Of a stretch of 64,000 nt of DNA, positions 39,179-48,314 are shown piece after piece; position 1 is the stretch's first letter, and each line of letters starts with the position of its first letter. The DNA is from Variovorax saccharolyticus (lineage in GTDB: Bacteria > Pseudomonadota > Gammaproteobacteria > Burkholderiales > Burkholderiaceae_C). The DNA is taken from the NCBI RefSeq assembly GCF_030316765.1, contig NZ_JASZYT010000007.1, forward strand, positions 354,651 to 418,650, given 5' to 3'. The notes beneath the pieces were generated by a model. It was not told where the DNA came from. It saw nothing but the letters and a program-made list of their open reading frames with translations, and made no database searches. A program made the position numbers and the translations under genes.

Positions 39179-41893
39179 TTATGCGTAGAGCGGGTTGATC
39201 TTCTCGGCGTTGATGCCGTACTTCTTGATCGCGTCTGCCACCTTCTGCGCCGGCAGGGTGCCGTCCTCGGCCAGCGCCTTCAGCGCCGCCACCACGATGT
39301 AGTGGCGATTGACCTCGAAATGCTCGCGCAGCTTGTTGCGGAAGTCGCTGCGGCCGAAGCCGTCGGTGCCGAGCACCTTGTAGTTGCGGCCCTTCGGCAC
39401 GAAGGGGCGGATCTGCTCGGCGTAGGCCTTCATGTAGTCGGTCGATGCCACCACCGGGCCGGTGCTGGCCGCGAGCTGCTGCTCGACGAAGCAGGTGCGC
39501 GGCGTCTCGGTCGGGTGCAGCAGGTTCCAGCGGTCGGCTTCCTGGCCGTCGCGGGTCAGCTCGTTGAAGCTCGGGCAGCTCCAGACCGCGGCGGCGACGC
39601 CCCAGTCCTTCTCGAGCAGCTCCTGGGCCGCGAAGCTCTCGCGCAGGATGGTGCCGCTGCCCAGCAACTGGACGGTCGGCGACTTGGCCTTGAGCGCCGG
39701 CGCCTGCTTGCACAGGTACATGCCCTTGATGATCTGTTCCTCGGTGCCGGGCTGCAGGCCGGGCATCGGGTAGTTCTCGTTCAGCAGCGTGATGTAGTAG
39801 TAGACGTTGTCCTGCTTCTCGACCATGCGCTTCAGGCCGTGGTGCAGGATCACGCCGACTTCGTGCGAGAAGGTCGGGTCGTAGCTCACGCAGTTCGGGA
39901 TCGTGTTGGCCAGGATGTGGCTGTGGCCGTCCTCGTGCTGCAGGCCTTCGCCGTTCAGCGTGGTGCGTCCCGAGGTGCCGCCGAGCAGGAAGCCGCGCGC
40001 CTGCATGTCGCCAGCCGCCCAGGCCAGGTCGCCGATGCGCTGGAAGCCGAACATCGAGTAGTACACATAGAACGGCACCATGATCCGGTTGTTGGTGCTG
40101 TACGAGGTGGCCGCCGCGATCCAGCTCGACATGCCGCCGGCCTCGTTGATGCCTTCCTGCAGGATCTGGCCGGCCTTGTCCTCGCGGTAGTACATCACCT
40201 GGTCCTTGTCGACCGGCGTGTACTGCTGCCCCGCGGGGTTGTAGATGCCGATCTGGCGGAACAGGCCTTCCATGCCGAAGGTGCGCGCCTCGTCGACCAG
40301 GATCGGCACCACGCGCGGGCCCAGAGCCTGGTCGCGCAGCAGTTGCGTGAGAAAGCGCACGTAGGCCTGCGTGGTCGAGATCTCGCGCCCTTCGGCGGTG
40401 GGTTCCAGCACGGCCTTGAAGGTCTCCAGCGCCGGCACGGTGAAGCTCTCGTCGGCCTTCACTCGGCGATGCGGCAGGTAGCCGCCCAGCGCCTTGCGGC
40501 GCTCGTGCAGGTACTTCATCTCGGGCGTGTCGTCGGCCGGCTTGTAGAAAGGCAGGTCGGCGATCTGGCTGTCGGGAATCGGGATGTTGAAGCGGTCGCG
40601 GAAGGCCTTGATGTCCTCGTCGCCGAGCTTCTTGGTCTGGTGGACCGTGTTCTTGCCTTCGCCGATCTTGCCCATGCCGAAGCCCTTGACGGTCTTGATC
40701 AGCAGCACCGTCGGCTGGTCCTTGTGCTTGACCGCTGCGTCGAAGGCCGCATAGACCTTCTGCGAATCGTGGCCCCCGCGGCGCAGGTTCCAGATATCGT
40801 CGTCGCTCATCTTGGCGACCATCTCGAGCGTGCGCGGGTCACGGCCGAAGAAATGCTTGCGCACGTAGGCGCCGTCGTTGGCCTTGAACGACTGGTAGTC
40901 GCCGTCGTTGGTGTCCATCATGATCTTGCGCAGCGCACCGTCCTTGTCGCGCGCCAGCAGCGGATCCCAGTTGCTGCCCCAGATCAGCTTGATCACGTTC
41001 CAGCCCGAGCCGCGGAACTCGCCCTCGAGCTCCTGGATGATCTTGCCGTTGCCGCGCACCGGGCCGTCCAGGCGCTGCAGGTTGCAATTGATCACGAACA
41101 CCAGGTTGTCGAGCTTCTCGCGCGCCGCCAGGCCGATGGCGCCGAGCGACTCGACCTCGTCCATCTCGCCGTCGCCGCAGAACACCCAGACCTTGCGGTT
41201 CTCGGTGTTGGCGATGCCGCGCGCATGCAGGTACTTGAGGAAGCGCGCCTGGTAGATCGCCATCAGCGGACCCAGGCCCATCGACACCGTCGGGAACTGC
41301 CAGAACTCGGGCATCAGCTTCGGATGCGGGTAGCTCGACAGGCCCTTGCCATCGACTTCCTGGCGGAAGTTGAGCAGCTGCTCTTCGGTCAGCCGCCCCT
41401 CGAGGTAGGCGCGGGCGTAGATGCCGGGCGACACATGGCCCTGGATATAGAGGCAGTCGCCGCCGTGGTTCTCGCTCTCGGCGTGCCAGAAGTGGTTGAA
41501 GCCGGCGCCGAACATGCTGGCCAGCGAGGCAAAGGAGCCGATGTGGCCGCCGAGGTCGCCGCCCTCGGCCGGATGGTGGCGGTTGGCCTTGACGACCATC
41601 GCCATGGCGTTCCAGCGCATGTACGAACGCAGGCGCTCTTCGATCTCGGCATTGCCCGGGGAACGCTCTTCCTGGTCGGCCTCGATCGTGTTGACGTAGG
41701 CCGTGTTGGCCGAGAACGGTTTGTCGATGCTGTTCTGGCGCGCATGCTCGAGCAATTGCTCGAGGAGGAAGTGCGCGCGATCGGGCCCCTCGCTCTCGAT
41801 GACCGCCGACAGGGCGTCCATCCATTCACGCGTTTCCTGCGCGTCCAGGTCGTTCGCAGCCGAGCCGAAGAGGTTCTCGGGATTTGCCGACAT
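39179..41893 (-). CDS. aceE: Pyruvate dehydrogenase E1 component (homodimeric type)
   Basis: Thiamine-diphosphate enzyme that decarboxylates pyruvate and acetylates E2. The 904-residue protein (E. coli 887) shows ETREWMDALSAVIESEGPDR, the ThDP site VFCGDGEMDEVESLGAI, YIQGHVSPGIYARAYLEGRL, and the C-terminal KVLGTDGFGRSD. It is the first gene of aceE-aceF-Ntn hydrolase-lpdA, with a likely promoter about 65 bases upstream. Confidence 0.98.
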   Translation of the reverse strand: MSANPENLFGSAANDLDAQETREWMDALSAVIESEGPDRAHFLLEQLLEHARQNSIDKPFSANTAYVNTIEADQEERSPGNAEIEERLRSYMRWNAMAMVVKANRHHPAEGGDLGGHIGSFASLASMFGAGFNHFWHAESENHGGDCLYIQGHVSPGIYARAYLEGRLTEEQLLNFRQEVDGKGLSSYPHPKLMPEFWQFPTVSMGLGPLMAIYQARFLKYLHARGIANTENRKVWVFCGDGEMDEVESLGAIGLAAREKLDNLVFVINCNLQRLDGPVRGNGKIIQELEGEFRGSGWNVIKLIWGSNWDPLLARDKDGALRKIMMDTNDGDYQSFKANDGAYVRKHFFGRDPRTLEMVAKMSDDDIWNLRRGGHDSQKVYAAFDAAVKHKDQPTVLLIKTVKGFGMGKIGEGKNTVHQTKKLGDEDIKAFRDRFNIPIPDSQIADLPFYKPADDTPEMKYLHERRKALGGYLPHRRVKADESFTVPALETFKAVLEPTAEGREISTTQAYVRFLTQLLRDQALGPRVVPILVDEARTFGMEGLFRQIGIYNPAGQQYTPVDKDQVMYYREDKAGQILQEGINEAGGMSSWIAAATSYSTNNRIMVPFYVYYSMFGFQRIGDLAWAAGDMQARGFLLGGTSGRTTLNGEGLQHEDGHSHILANTIPNCVSYDPTFSHEVGVILHHGLKRMVEKQDNVYYYITLLNENYPMPGLQPGTEEQIIKGMYLCKQAPALKAKSPTVQLLGSGTILRESFAAQELLEKDWGVAAAVWSCPSFNELTRDGQEADRWNLLHPTETPRTCFVEQQLAASTGPVVASTDYMKAYAEQIRPFVPKGRNYKVLGTDGFGRSDFRNKLREHFEVNRHYIVVAALKALAEDGTLPAQKVADAIKKYGINAEKINPLYA

Positions 41894-41964
41894 GCTTGTC
41901 TCCTTGTGAGGGTTGTGGCCGTAATTTAGTGCCGTATCCAGCGGCGCGCGGAGTTTCGCACAGA

Positions 41965-41994
41965 ATTATCTAAATTTCAAATGGTGCCTGTCGA
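41965..41994 (-). promoter_or_regulatory. Candidate aceE promoter
   Basis: Minus strand: TCGACA (41994-41989), 18-base spacer, GATAAT (41970-41965). Predicted transcription start near 41958, about 65 bases before the aceE ATG. It lies in an AT-rich island unusual for this chromosome. Confidence 0.55.
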
Positions 41995-42011
41995 TTTCTT
42001 ATTATGAAATT
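41973..42011. promoter_or_regulatory. Interrupted palindrome AATTTCA-N25-TGAAATT across the divergent promoters
   Basis: Perfect 7-bp arms, 25 bases apart, bracket the overlap of the two divergent promoters. The spacing (32 bases centre to centre, about three helical turns) suits cooperative binding of a dimeric regulator, possibly the response regulator encoded at 44.6 kb. That link is inference. Confidence 0.4.
41976..42005 (+). promoter_or_regulatory. Candidate promoter of the histidine kinase operon
   Basis: Plus strand: TTCAAA (41976-41981), 18-base spacer, TATTAT (42000-42005), about 83 bases of leader before the kinase ATG. It occupies almost the same 30 bases as the aceE promoter on the other strand. 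Confidence 0.45.
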
Positions 42012-42094
42012 GCCTCGATGATGCGGCCCTGCTCGGGCTCATGACACCCGAACGAACCCGTTCGTCGCCAGGGGCCATCCCCTAAACTTCGCCG

Positions 42095-44632
42095 ATGCCC
42101 CTTTCCTCACCGATCGCCGTCGCGCGCAACGCCGCATCGCCGCTCTCGTGGCTGCGCCGCTGGTGGCGCCGCCAGACGCCGGTGCTGCAGGACGCGGTCG
42201 CCATGCTCGCGCCGCTGGCCGCCGTGCTGCTCTTCCTCGCGGCCATCGTCTCGGCCTTCTGGTACCTGCGGGCCGAAGAAGTGGAGCGGGTCCAGGAATC
42301 GGTCAAGCGCGACGTCGAATACGCCCAGCAGCGCGTGCGGCTGCGACTGCTGGAGCGCCAGGAGCAATTGATGCGCCTCGCGCGCGACGCCTCCAACCGG
42401 GAGATCGATGCAGCGGAATTCACCAGCCGGGCCGAGTCGCTCGTGAGCCAGTTCCCGGAACTGCAATCGGTCAGCTGGATCGACGACCGCCGCGGCTTCA
42501 AGGCCAACTACGCGGCGCCCAGCGTCCATCCGGCGCTGCAGCACGCGGTCGGTGAAGTGCTCCGGCCGGGCGACATCGAGAGCAACTACGCGCTGGCGCG
42601 CGAACTGCGCCAGCCGGTGTTCTCGCAACCCCTGGCCGGCGGCGAGCCGCCGCCGATGCTCGGGCTCTACATCCCGCTGTTCGACCAGGGGCTGTTCGCC
42701 GGCATGCTGCTCGGCGAATTCTCGATCGACGGCCTGCTGCGCTACGGCATGCCCTCCGAGGTCTCGGCCCGCTATGCGGTCTCTCTGCTCGACGCCAAGG
42801 GCGGCCTGCTCGCCGGCAACACGGTCGCCAACCCGCGCGGAGCCGGCACCCGGCTGCTGCCCTGGACGGTGCGCACCAACGAGTACGAAGTCCCGGTGTC
42901 GCCGGTCGGCAACGCGCTGGTGCTGCGGGCGCAGGCCTATCGAACCTCCCAGGGCGTGGTCGGCAACGGCCTGTTCTGGCTGGTCGGCGCGCTCAGCGTG
43001 CTCACCAGCTGGATGCTGATCGGCACCTGGCGCCACACGCGGCGCCGGCTGCAGGCGCAGCAGGCGCTGGTGGCCGAGACCAATTTCCGCCGCGCCATGG
43101 AGAACTCCATGCTGACCGGCATGCGGGTGCTCGACCTCGAAGGCCGCATCACCTATGTCAACGCCGCCTTCTGCGCGATGACCGGCTGGAGCGAGAACGA
43201 GCTGGTCGGCCAGACGCCGCCCTTCCCCTACTGGCTCGAATCCGACCGCGAAGTCATGAACGAGCGGCTCGAGGAAGAGCTCCACGGGCGCGCCCTGCCC
43301 GGCGGCTTCCAGGTCCGGGTCAAACGCCGCAACGGCAGCGTCTTCAATGCCCGGCTCTATGTCTCGCCGCTGATCGACGCCCGCGGCCATCAGACCGGCT
43401 GGATGACCTCGATGACCGACATCACGGAGCCGACCCGGATCCGCGAGCAGCTGTCGGCCTCCTACGAGCGCTTCACGACCGTGCTCGAGGCGCTGGATGC
43501 GTCGGTGTCGGTGGCGCCGCTGGGCAGCGAAGAGCTGCTGTTCGCCAACAAGCTCTATCGGCTCTGGTTCGGCTCGAACACCGTCGGCCACCTGGGCATG
43601 GTGGCGCAGGCCGGCGTGCCGGCCACGCAGGCGCGCGACGAGGAGATGGACGACGTCGACTCCTTCGCCGGCCTGCCGATCGACCAGCTGACCACCGCCC
43701 AGCCGGCCAACAACGAGATCTTCGTGCCCGAACTCGGCAAGTGGCTGGAAGTGCGCTCACGCTACCTGACCTGGGTCGACGGCCGGCTGGCGCAGCTGGT
43801 GATCGCCACCGACATCACGCCGCGGCGCGACGCCGAGGACCTGGCGGCGGCCCAGGCCGACCGCGCCCATGCCGCCAGCCGCCTCATCACAATGGGCGAG
43901 ATGGCCTCCAGCGTGGCCCACGAACTGAACCAGCCGCTGACCGCGATCACCAACTACTGCAACGGGATGGTGTCGCGCATCAAGGGCCAGCAGATCGACT
44001 CGGAGGCCCTGCTGGCGGCGCTCGAAAAGACCTCCAAGCAGGCCCAGCGCGCCGGCCAGATCATCCAGCGCATCCGCTCCTTCGTGAAGCGCAGCGAGCC
44101 CAACCGCACGCCGGCCGAGGTCTCGACCATGGTCAGCGAGGCGGTCGAGCTGGCCGGCATCGAGTTGCGTCGGCGCAACGTGCGGCTGAACCACTACGTC
44201 GCGGCGCGGCTGCCGATCCTGCGGGTCGACCCGATCCTGATCGAGCAGGTGATGGTCAACCTGCTCAAGAACGCGGCCGAGTCGATCGACCTCGCGAACC
44301 GGCCGCTGGCGCGGCGCAGCGTCGAGCTGCGGGTGCTGCCGAAGACCATCGACGGCCAGCCGGCGGTCGAGTTCTCGGTCCAGGACACCGGCATGGGCCT
44401 GGCGCCCGAGGTGATGGACCGCCTCTACGAGGCCTTCTTCTCCACCAAGCCCGAAGGCATGGGCATCGGGCTCAATCTCTGCCGTACCATCGTCGAATCC
44501 CACCGCGGCCGGATGCAGGCAGAGAACATCTACAATGGCCCCGATGTCGTCGGATGCCGTTTTTCCTTCTGGTTACCGGTGTTGGACGCTATCGATTCCG
44601 TAGCAAGCAACGAGGCGAAAGTACCTGCATGA
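42095..44632 (+). CDS. PAS-containing sensor histidine kinase
   Basis: Membrane sensor kinase of 845 residues. A first membrane helix (about 36-58, LAPLAAVLLFLAAIVSAFWY) and a second (near 290-310, FWLVGALSVLTSWMLIG) enclose a periplasmic domain. Then come a PAS domain (FRRAMENSMLTGMRVLDLEG), a second PAS-like segment, the DHp H-box with His609 (SSVAHELNQPLTAI), and the HATPase with N box NLLKNAAES and G boxes DTGMGL and GMGIGLNL. It overlaps the response regulator by four bases. The layout resembles DctB/TtrS-type kinases; the signal is unknown, but its placement opposite aceE hints at a carbon signal. Confidence 0.93.
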   Translation: MPLSSPIAVARNAASPLSWLRRWWRRQTPVLQDAVAMLAPLAAVLLFLAAIVSAFWYLRAEEVERVQESVKRDVEYAQQRVRLRLLERQEQLMRLARDASNREIDAAEFTSRAESLVSQFPELQSVSWIDDRRGFKANYAAPSVHPALQHAVGEVLRPGDIESNYALARELRQPVFSQPLAGGEPPPMLGLYIPLFDQGLFAGMLLGEFSIDGLLRYGMPSEVSARYAVSLLDAKGGLLAGNTVANPRGAGTRLLPWTVRTNEYEVPVSPVGNALVLRAQAYRTSQGVVGNGLFWLVGALSVLTSWMLIGTWRHTRRRLQAQQALVAETNFRRAMENSMLTGMRVLDLEGRITYVNAAFCAMTGWSENELVGQTPPFPYWLESDREVMNERLEEELHGRALPGGFQVRVKRRNGSVFNARLYVSPLIDARGHQTGWMTSMTDITEPTRIREQLSASYERFTTVLEALDASVSVAPLGSEELLFANKLYRLWFGSNTVGHLGMVAQAGVPATQARDEEMDDVDSFAGLPIDQLTTAQPANNEIFVPELGKWLEVRSRYLTWVDGRLAQLVIATDITPRRDAEDLAAAQADRAHAASRLITMGEMASSVAHELNQPLTAITNYCNGMVSRIKGQQIDSEALLAALEKTSKQAQRAGQIIQRIRSFVKRSEPNRTPAEVSTMVSEAVELAGIELRRRNVRLNHYVAARLPILRVDPILIEQVMVNLLKNAAESIDLANRPLARRSVELRVLPKTIDGQPAVEFSVQDTGMGLAPEVMDRLYEAFFSTKPEGMGIGLNLCRTIVESHRGRMQAENIYNGPDVVGCRFSFWLPVLDAIDSVASNEAKVPA

Positions 44633-45261
44633 GTTTGATTCCGAAGAAGGGCACTGTGTATGTCGTCGACGACGACGAAGCGGTCCGCGATTCGTTGCAA
44701 TGGCTGCTCGAGGGCAAGGACTACCGCGTCCGCTGCTTCGACTCGGCCGAATCCTTCCTGTCGCGCTACGACCCGCGCGAGGTCGCCTGCCTGATCGTCG
44801 ACATCCGCATGGGCGGCATGTCGGGCATCGAGCTGCAGGACCGGCTGATCGAGCGCCGCTCGCCCCTGCCGATCGTGGTCATCACCGGCCACGGCGACGT
44901 GCCGATGGCGGTCGACTCGATGAAGAAGGGCGCGATGGATTTCATCCAGAAGCCCTTCAACGACGAGGCCCTGGTGGCGCTGGTCGAGCGCATGCTCGAA
45001 CACGCCCGCGGCGCCTTTGCCCAGCACCAGCAGTCGGCCAGCCGCGACGCGCTGCTGTCCAAGCTGACCGGCCGCGAAGCCCAGGTGCTCGAACGCATCG
45101 TCGCCGGCCGCCTCAACAAGCAGATCGCCGACGACCTCGGCATCAGCATCAAGACGGTGGAGGCGCACCGCGCCAACATCATGGAAAAGCTCAACGCCAA
45201 CACCGTGGCCGACCTGCTCAAGATCGCCCTCGGCCAAGCGGCCACGCCCGCCAAGGCCTAG
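44629..45261 (+). CDS. FixJ/NarL-type response regulator
   Basis: The ATG overlaps the kinase stop (ATGA). The 210-residue protein has a receiver domain (YVVDDDEAVRDSL acidic pocket, phospho-acceptor Asp58 in IVDIRMGGMSG, Thr/Ser and Lys in ITGHGD and FIQKPF) and a LuxR-type HTH (LTGREAQVLERIVAGRLNKQ, IADDLGISIKTVEAHR). It is the cognate partner of the upstream kinase. FixJ-like regulators activate transcription from direct or inverted sites; targets here are unknown, with aceE the nearest candidate. Confidence 0.95.
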   Translation: MSLIPKKGTVYVVDDDEAVRDSLQWLLEGKDYRVRCFDSAESFLSRYDPREVACLIVDIRMGGMSGIELQDRLIERRSPLPIVVITGHGDVPMAVDSMKKGAMDFIQKPFNDEALVALVERMLEHARGAFAQHQQSASRDALLSKLTGREAQVLERIVAGRLNKQIADDLGISIKTVEAHRANIMEKLNANTVADLLKIALGQAATPAKA

Positions 45262-45288
45262 CGACCTCCCGCCACCGATTGCAACCTC

Positions 45289-45310
45289 ACGCCTGCGCAA
45301 GCGGGCGTTT
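45289..45310 (+). terminator. Terminator-like hairpin after the response regulator
   Basis: ACGCCTGC-GCAA-GCGGGCGT (8-bp stem with one T-G wobble, GCAA tetraloop) followed by TT and a T-rich stretch (CCATTT). It lies between the response regulator and folD and probably ends the two-component transcript. Confidence 0.6.
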
Positions 45311-45333
45311 CCATTTCTGAAGTTCGAAAAGCA

Positions 45334-46197
45334 ATGACAGCCCAACTGATTGACGGCAATGCGCTCTCCAAGACGCTGCGCGCCGAGGTCGCCACCCGCG
45401 CCGCGGCGCTCAAGGCCCGCGGCGTGGTGCCCGGCCTGGCCGTGGTGCTGGTCGGCGAGAACCCGGCCAGCCAGGTCTACGTGCGCAACAAGGTCAAGGC
45501 CTGCGAGGACAGCGGTCTGCACTCGGTGCTCGAGAAGTACCCGGCCGACCTCTCCGAAGCCGACCTGCTGGCCCGCGTCGAGGCCCTCAACAACGACCCG
45601 GCCATCCACGGCATCCTGGTGCAATTGCCGCTGCCGGCCCACATCGATGCCCAGAAGGTGATCGAGGCGATCGCGCCGGCCAAGGACGTCGACGGCTTCC
45701 ACGTCGCCAGCGCCGGCGCCCTCATGACCGGTTCGCCCGGCTTCTGGCCCTGCACCCCCTACGGCTGCATGAAGATGCTCGAGTCGATCGGCTACGAGCT
45801 GCGCGGCAAGCACGCGGTGGTCATCGGCCGCAGCAACATCGTCGGCAAGCCGATGGCCCTGATGCTGCTGGCCAAGAGCGCCACCGTCACCATCTGCCAC
45901 AGCGCGACCGCCGACCTGGGCGCCATGACCCGCCAGGCCGACGTCGTGGTGGCCGCGGTCGGAAAGCGCAACGTGCTGACGGCCGACATGGTCAAGCCCG
46001 GCGCCGTCGTGATCGACGTCGGCATGAACCGCAACGACGAAGGCAAGCTCTGCGGCGACGTCGATTTCGCCGGCGTGCGCGAGGTGGCCGGCTGGATCAC
46101 GCCGGTGCCGGGCGGCGTCGGCCCGATGACCATCACGATGCTGCTGGTCAACACGATCGAGGCCGCAGAACGCACGGCCGCCGCCAGCGCCACTTGA
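45334..46197 (+). CDS. folD: Methylenetetrahydrofolate dehydrogenase / cyclohydrolase FolD
   Basis: Bifunctional enzyme interconverting 5,10-methylene- and 10-formyl-THF for one-carbon metabolism. The 287-residue protein has GLAVVLVGENPASQVYVRNK with the catalytic Lys near VRNKVKAC, ILVQLPLPAHID, the NADP-binding VIGRSNIVGKPMALMLL, and the C-terminal TPVPGGVGPMTITMLL. Length is standard. It is followed 34 bases later by prlC. Confidence 0.98.
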   Translation: MTAQLIDGNALSKTLRAEVATRAAALKARGVVPGLAVVLVGENPASQVYVRNKVKACEDSGLHSVLEKYPADLSEADLLARVEALNNDPAIHGILVQLPLPAHIDAQKVIEAIAPAKDVDGFHVASAGALMTGSPGFWPCTPYGCMKMLESIGYELRGKHAVVIGRSNIVGKPMALMLLAKSATVTICHSATADLGAMTRQADVVVAAVGKRNVLTADMVKPGAVVIDVGMNRNDEGKLCGDVDFAGVREVAGWITPVPGGVGPMTITMLLVNTIEAAERTAAASAT

Positions 46198-46231
46198 ACT
46201 CGCGCCCCCCGTCCGCCATCTGAACAAGACC

Positions 46232-48280
46232 ATGACCAATCCGCTCCTCGACTTCAACGACCTCCCGCTGTTCGACCAGATCAGGCCGGAGCATGTCGCC
46301 CCGGCGGTCGACGCCCTGCTCGCCGGCGCCGAGTCGGCCCTGCAGGAAGTGACCGCGCCGGCCTTCCCGGCCGACTGGACCGCGATCGCGAAGGTGCTGG
46401 ACGTGGCCTCCGAGCGCTTCAGCCGCGCCTGGGGCGCGGTCGGTCATCTCAACGCAGTGGCCGACACGCCCGAACTGCGGGCCGCCTACAACGAGGCCAT
46501 GCCGCGCGTCACCGCCTTCTGGACCCGCCTGGGCTCGGACGAACGGCTGTACGCCAAGTACAAGGCCATCGATCCCGCGACCCTGAATCCCGAACAGCGT
46601 CAGGCGCACCGCAACGCGATCCGCAACTTCGTGCTGGGCGGCGCGGAGTTGCAGGGCGCCGCCAAGACGCGCTTTGCCGAGATCCAGGAGCGCCAGGCCG
46701 AGCTGAGCCAGAAGTTCAGCGAGAACGCGCTCGACGCCACCGACGCCTTTGCCTGGTACGCCGTGCGCGAAGACCTCGACGGCGTGCCCGAAGACGTGAT
46801 CGGCGCCGCCCGCGCGGCCGCCGAGGCCGAAGGCAAGGACGGCTACAAGCTCACGCTCAAGATGCCCTGCTACCTGCCGGTGATGCAGTTCGCCCGCAGC
46901 AGCGCGCTGCGCGAGCGGCTCTATCGCGCCTACGTGACGCGGGCCAGCGAATTCGGCGACCCGGCTTTCGACAACACCGCGCTGATCCGCGAGATCCTGG
47001 CGCTGCGCCAGGAAGAAGCCAGGCTCCTCGGCTACCCCAACTTCGGCGAGCTTTCGATCGTGCCGAAGATGGCCGAGTCGGCCGACCAGGTGATCAAGTT
47101 CCTGCGCGACCTCGCCGCCAAGGCCCGGCCCTACGGCGAACGCGACCTGGCCGACCTGCGGGCCTTCGCCACCGAGCACCTGGGCCTCGCCGACCCGCAG
47201 CCCTGGGACTGGACCTACATCGGCGAGAAGCTCAAGGAAGCGCGTTACGCCTTCAGCGAGCAGGAGGTCAAGCAGTACTTCACGGCACCGAAGGTGATGG
47301 CCGGGCTGTTCAAGATCGTCGAGACGCTGTTCGAGGTCTCGATCCGCCGCGACTCGGCGCCGGTGTGGCACCCCAGCGTGGAGTTCTACCGCATCGAGCG
47401 CGCCGGCCAGAAGGTCGGCCAGTTCTACCTCGACCCCTCGGCCCGCGCCGCCAAGCGCGGCGGCGCCTGGATGGACGACGTTCGCGCCCGCTGGCTGCGG
47501 CCCGACAACGGCGCCCTGCAGACGCCGGTCGCGCAGCTGGTCTGCAACTTCGCCGAAGGCGTCGACGGCAAGCCGCCGCTGCTCACGCACGACGACGTGA
47601 CCACCCTGTTCCACGAGTTCGGCCACGGCCTGCACCACATGCTGACCCGCATCGACGAACGCGACGTCTCGGGCATCAGCGGCGTCGAGTGGGACGCGGT
47701 CGAGCTGCCGAGCCAGTTCATGGAGAACTTCTGCTGGGAATGGGACGTGCTCGCGCACATGACCTCGCACGTCGACACCGGCGAGCCACTGCCGCGCACC
47801 CTGTTCGACAAGATGACCGCGGCCAAGAACTTCCAGAGCGGCCTGCAGACGCTGCGCCAGATCGAGTTCTCGCTCTTCGACATGCTGCTGCACACCGGCT
47901 ACGACGCCGCCACGGCCCAGCCGGGCGACGTGATGGCGCTGCTGGCCAAGGTGCGTGACGAGGTCGCCGTGATGCCGTCGCCGGCCTTCAGCCGCACGCC
48001 GAACACCTTCAGCCACATCTTCTCGGGCGGCTATGCGGCCGGCTACTACAGCTACAAGTGGGCCGAAGTGCTGAGCGCCGATGCCTATGCGGCCTTCGAG
48101 GAGACCGCGGGCGCCAATGGCGAGCCGAGCGTGGAAACCGGACGCAAGTACCGCGAGGCCATCCTCGAGGCTGGCGGCAGCCGCAGCGCGATGGAATCCT
48201 TCAAGGCCTTCCGCGGCCGCGAACCGCAGATCGATGCGTTGTTGCGACACCAGGGCATGGCCGAGGCCCAGCCGGCCTGA
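46232..48280 (+). CDS. prlC: Oligopeptidase A (M3 metallopeptidase)
   Basis: Cytoplasmic zinc oligopeptidase that degrades peptides, including cleaved signal peptides. The 682-residue protein has the M3 zinc motif HEFGH (His461, Glu462, His465 in TTLFHEFGHGLHHML) with the third ligand Glu in the following helix near SGVEWDAVELPSQFMENF. Length matches OpdA/PrlC. The C-terminal NTFSHIFSGGYAAGYYSYKW is also a family signature. folD-prlC adjacency suggests co-transcription. Confidence 0.97.
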   Translation: MTNPLLDFNDLPLFDQIRPEHVAPAVDALLAGAESALQEVTAPAFPADWTAIAKVLDVASERFSRAWGAVGHLNAVADTPELRAAYNEAMPRVTAFWTRLGSDERLYAKYKAIDPATLNPEQRQAHRNAIRNFVLGGAELQGAAKTRFAEIQERQAELSQKFSENALDATDAFAWYAVREDLDGVPEDVIGAARAAAEAEGKDGYKLTLKMPCYLPVMQFARSSALRERLYRAYVTRASEFGDPAFDNTALIREILALRQEEARLLGYPNFGELSIVPKMAESADQVIKFLRDLAAKARPYGERDLADLRAFATEHLGLADPQPWDWTYIGEKLKEARYAFSEQEVKQYFTAPKVMAGLFKIVETLFEVSIRRDSAPVWHPSVEFYRIERAGQKVGQFYLDPSARAAKRGGAWMDDVRARWLRPDNGALQTPVAQLVCNFAEGVDGKPPLLTHDDVTTLFHEFGHGLHHMLTRIDERDVSGISGVEWDAVELPSQFMENFCWEWDVLAHMTSHVDTGEPLPRTLFDKMTAAKNFQSGLQTLRQIEFSLFDMLLHTGYDAATAQPGDVMALLAKVRDEVAVMPSPAFSRTPNTFSHIFSGGYAAGYYSYKWAEVLSADAYAAFEETAGANGEPSVETGRKYREAILEAGGSRSAMESFKAFRGREPQIDALLRHQGMAEAQPA

Positions 48281-48314
48281 CATACTCCGCAGCATCGGAT
48301 TTCGGGAACCATCG

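Noticed and set aside
39173..41929. A 918-codon open frame on the plus strand
   Set aside because: Antisense to aceE; the composition is that of a shadow frame.
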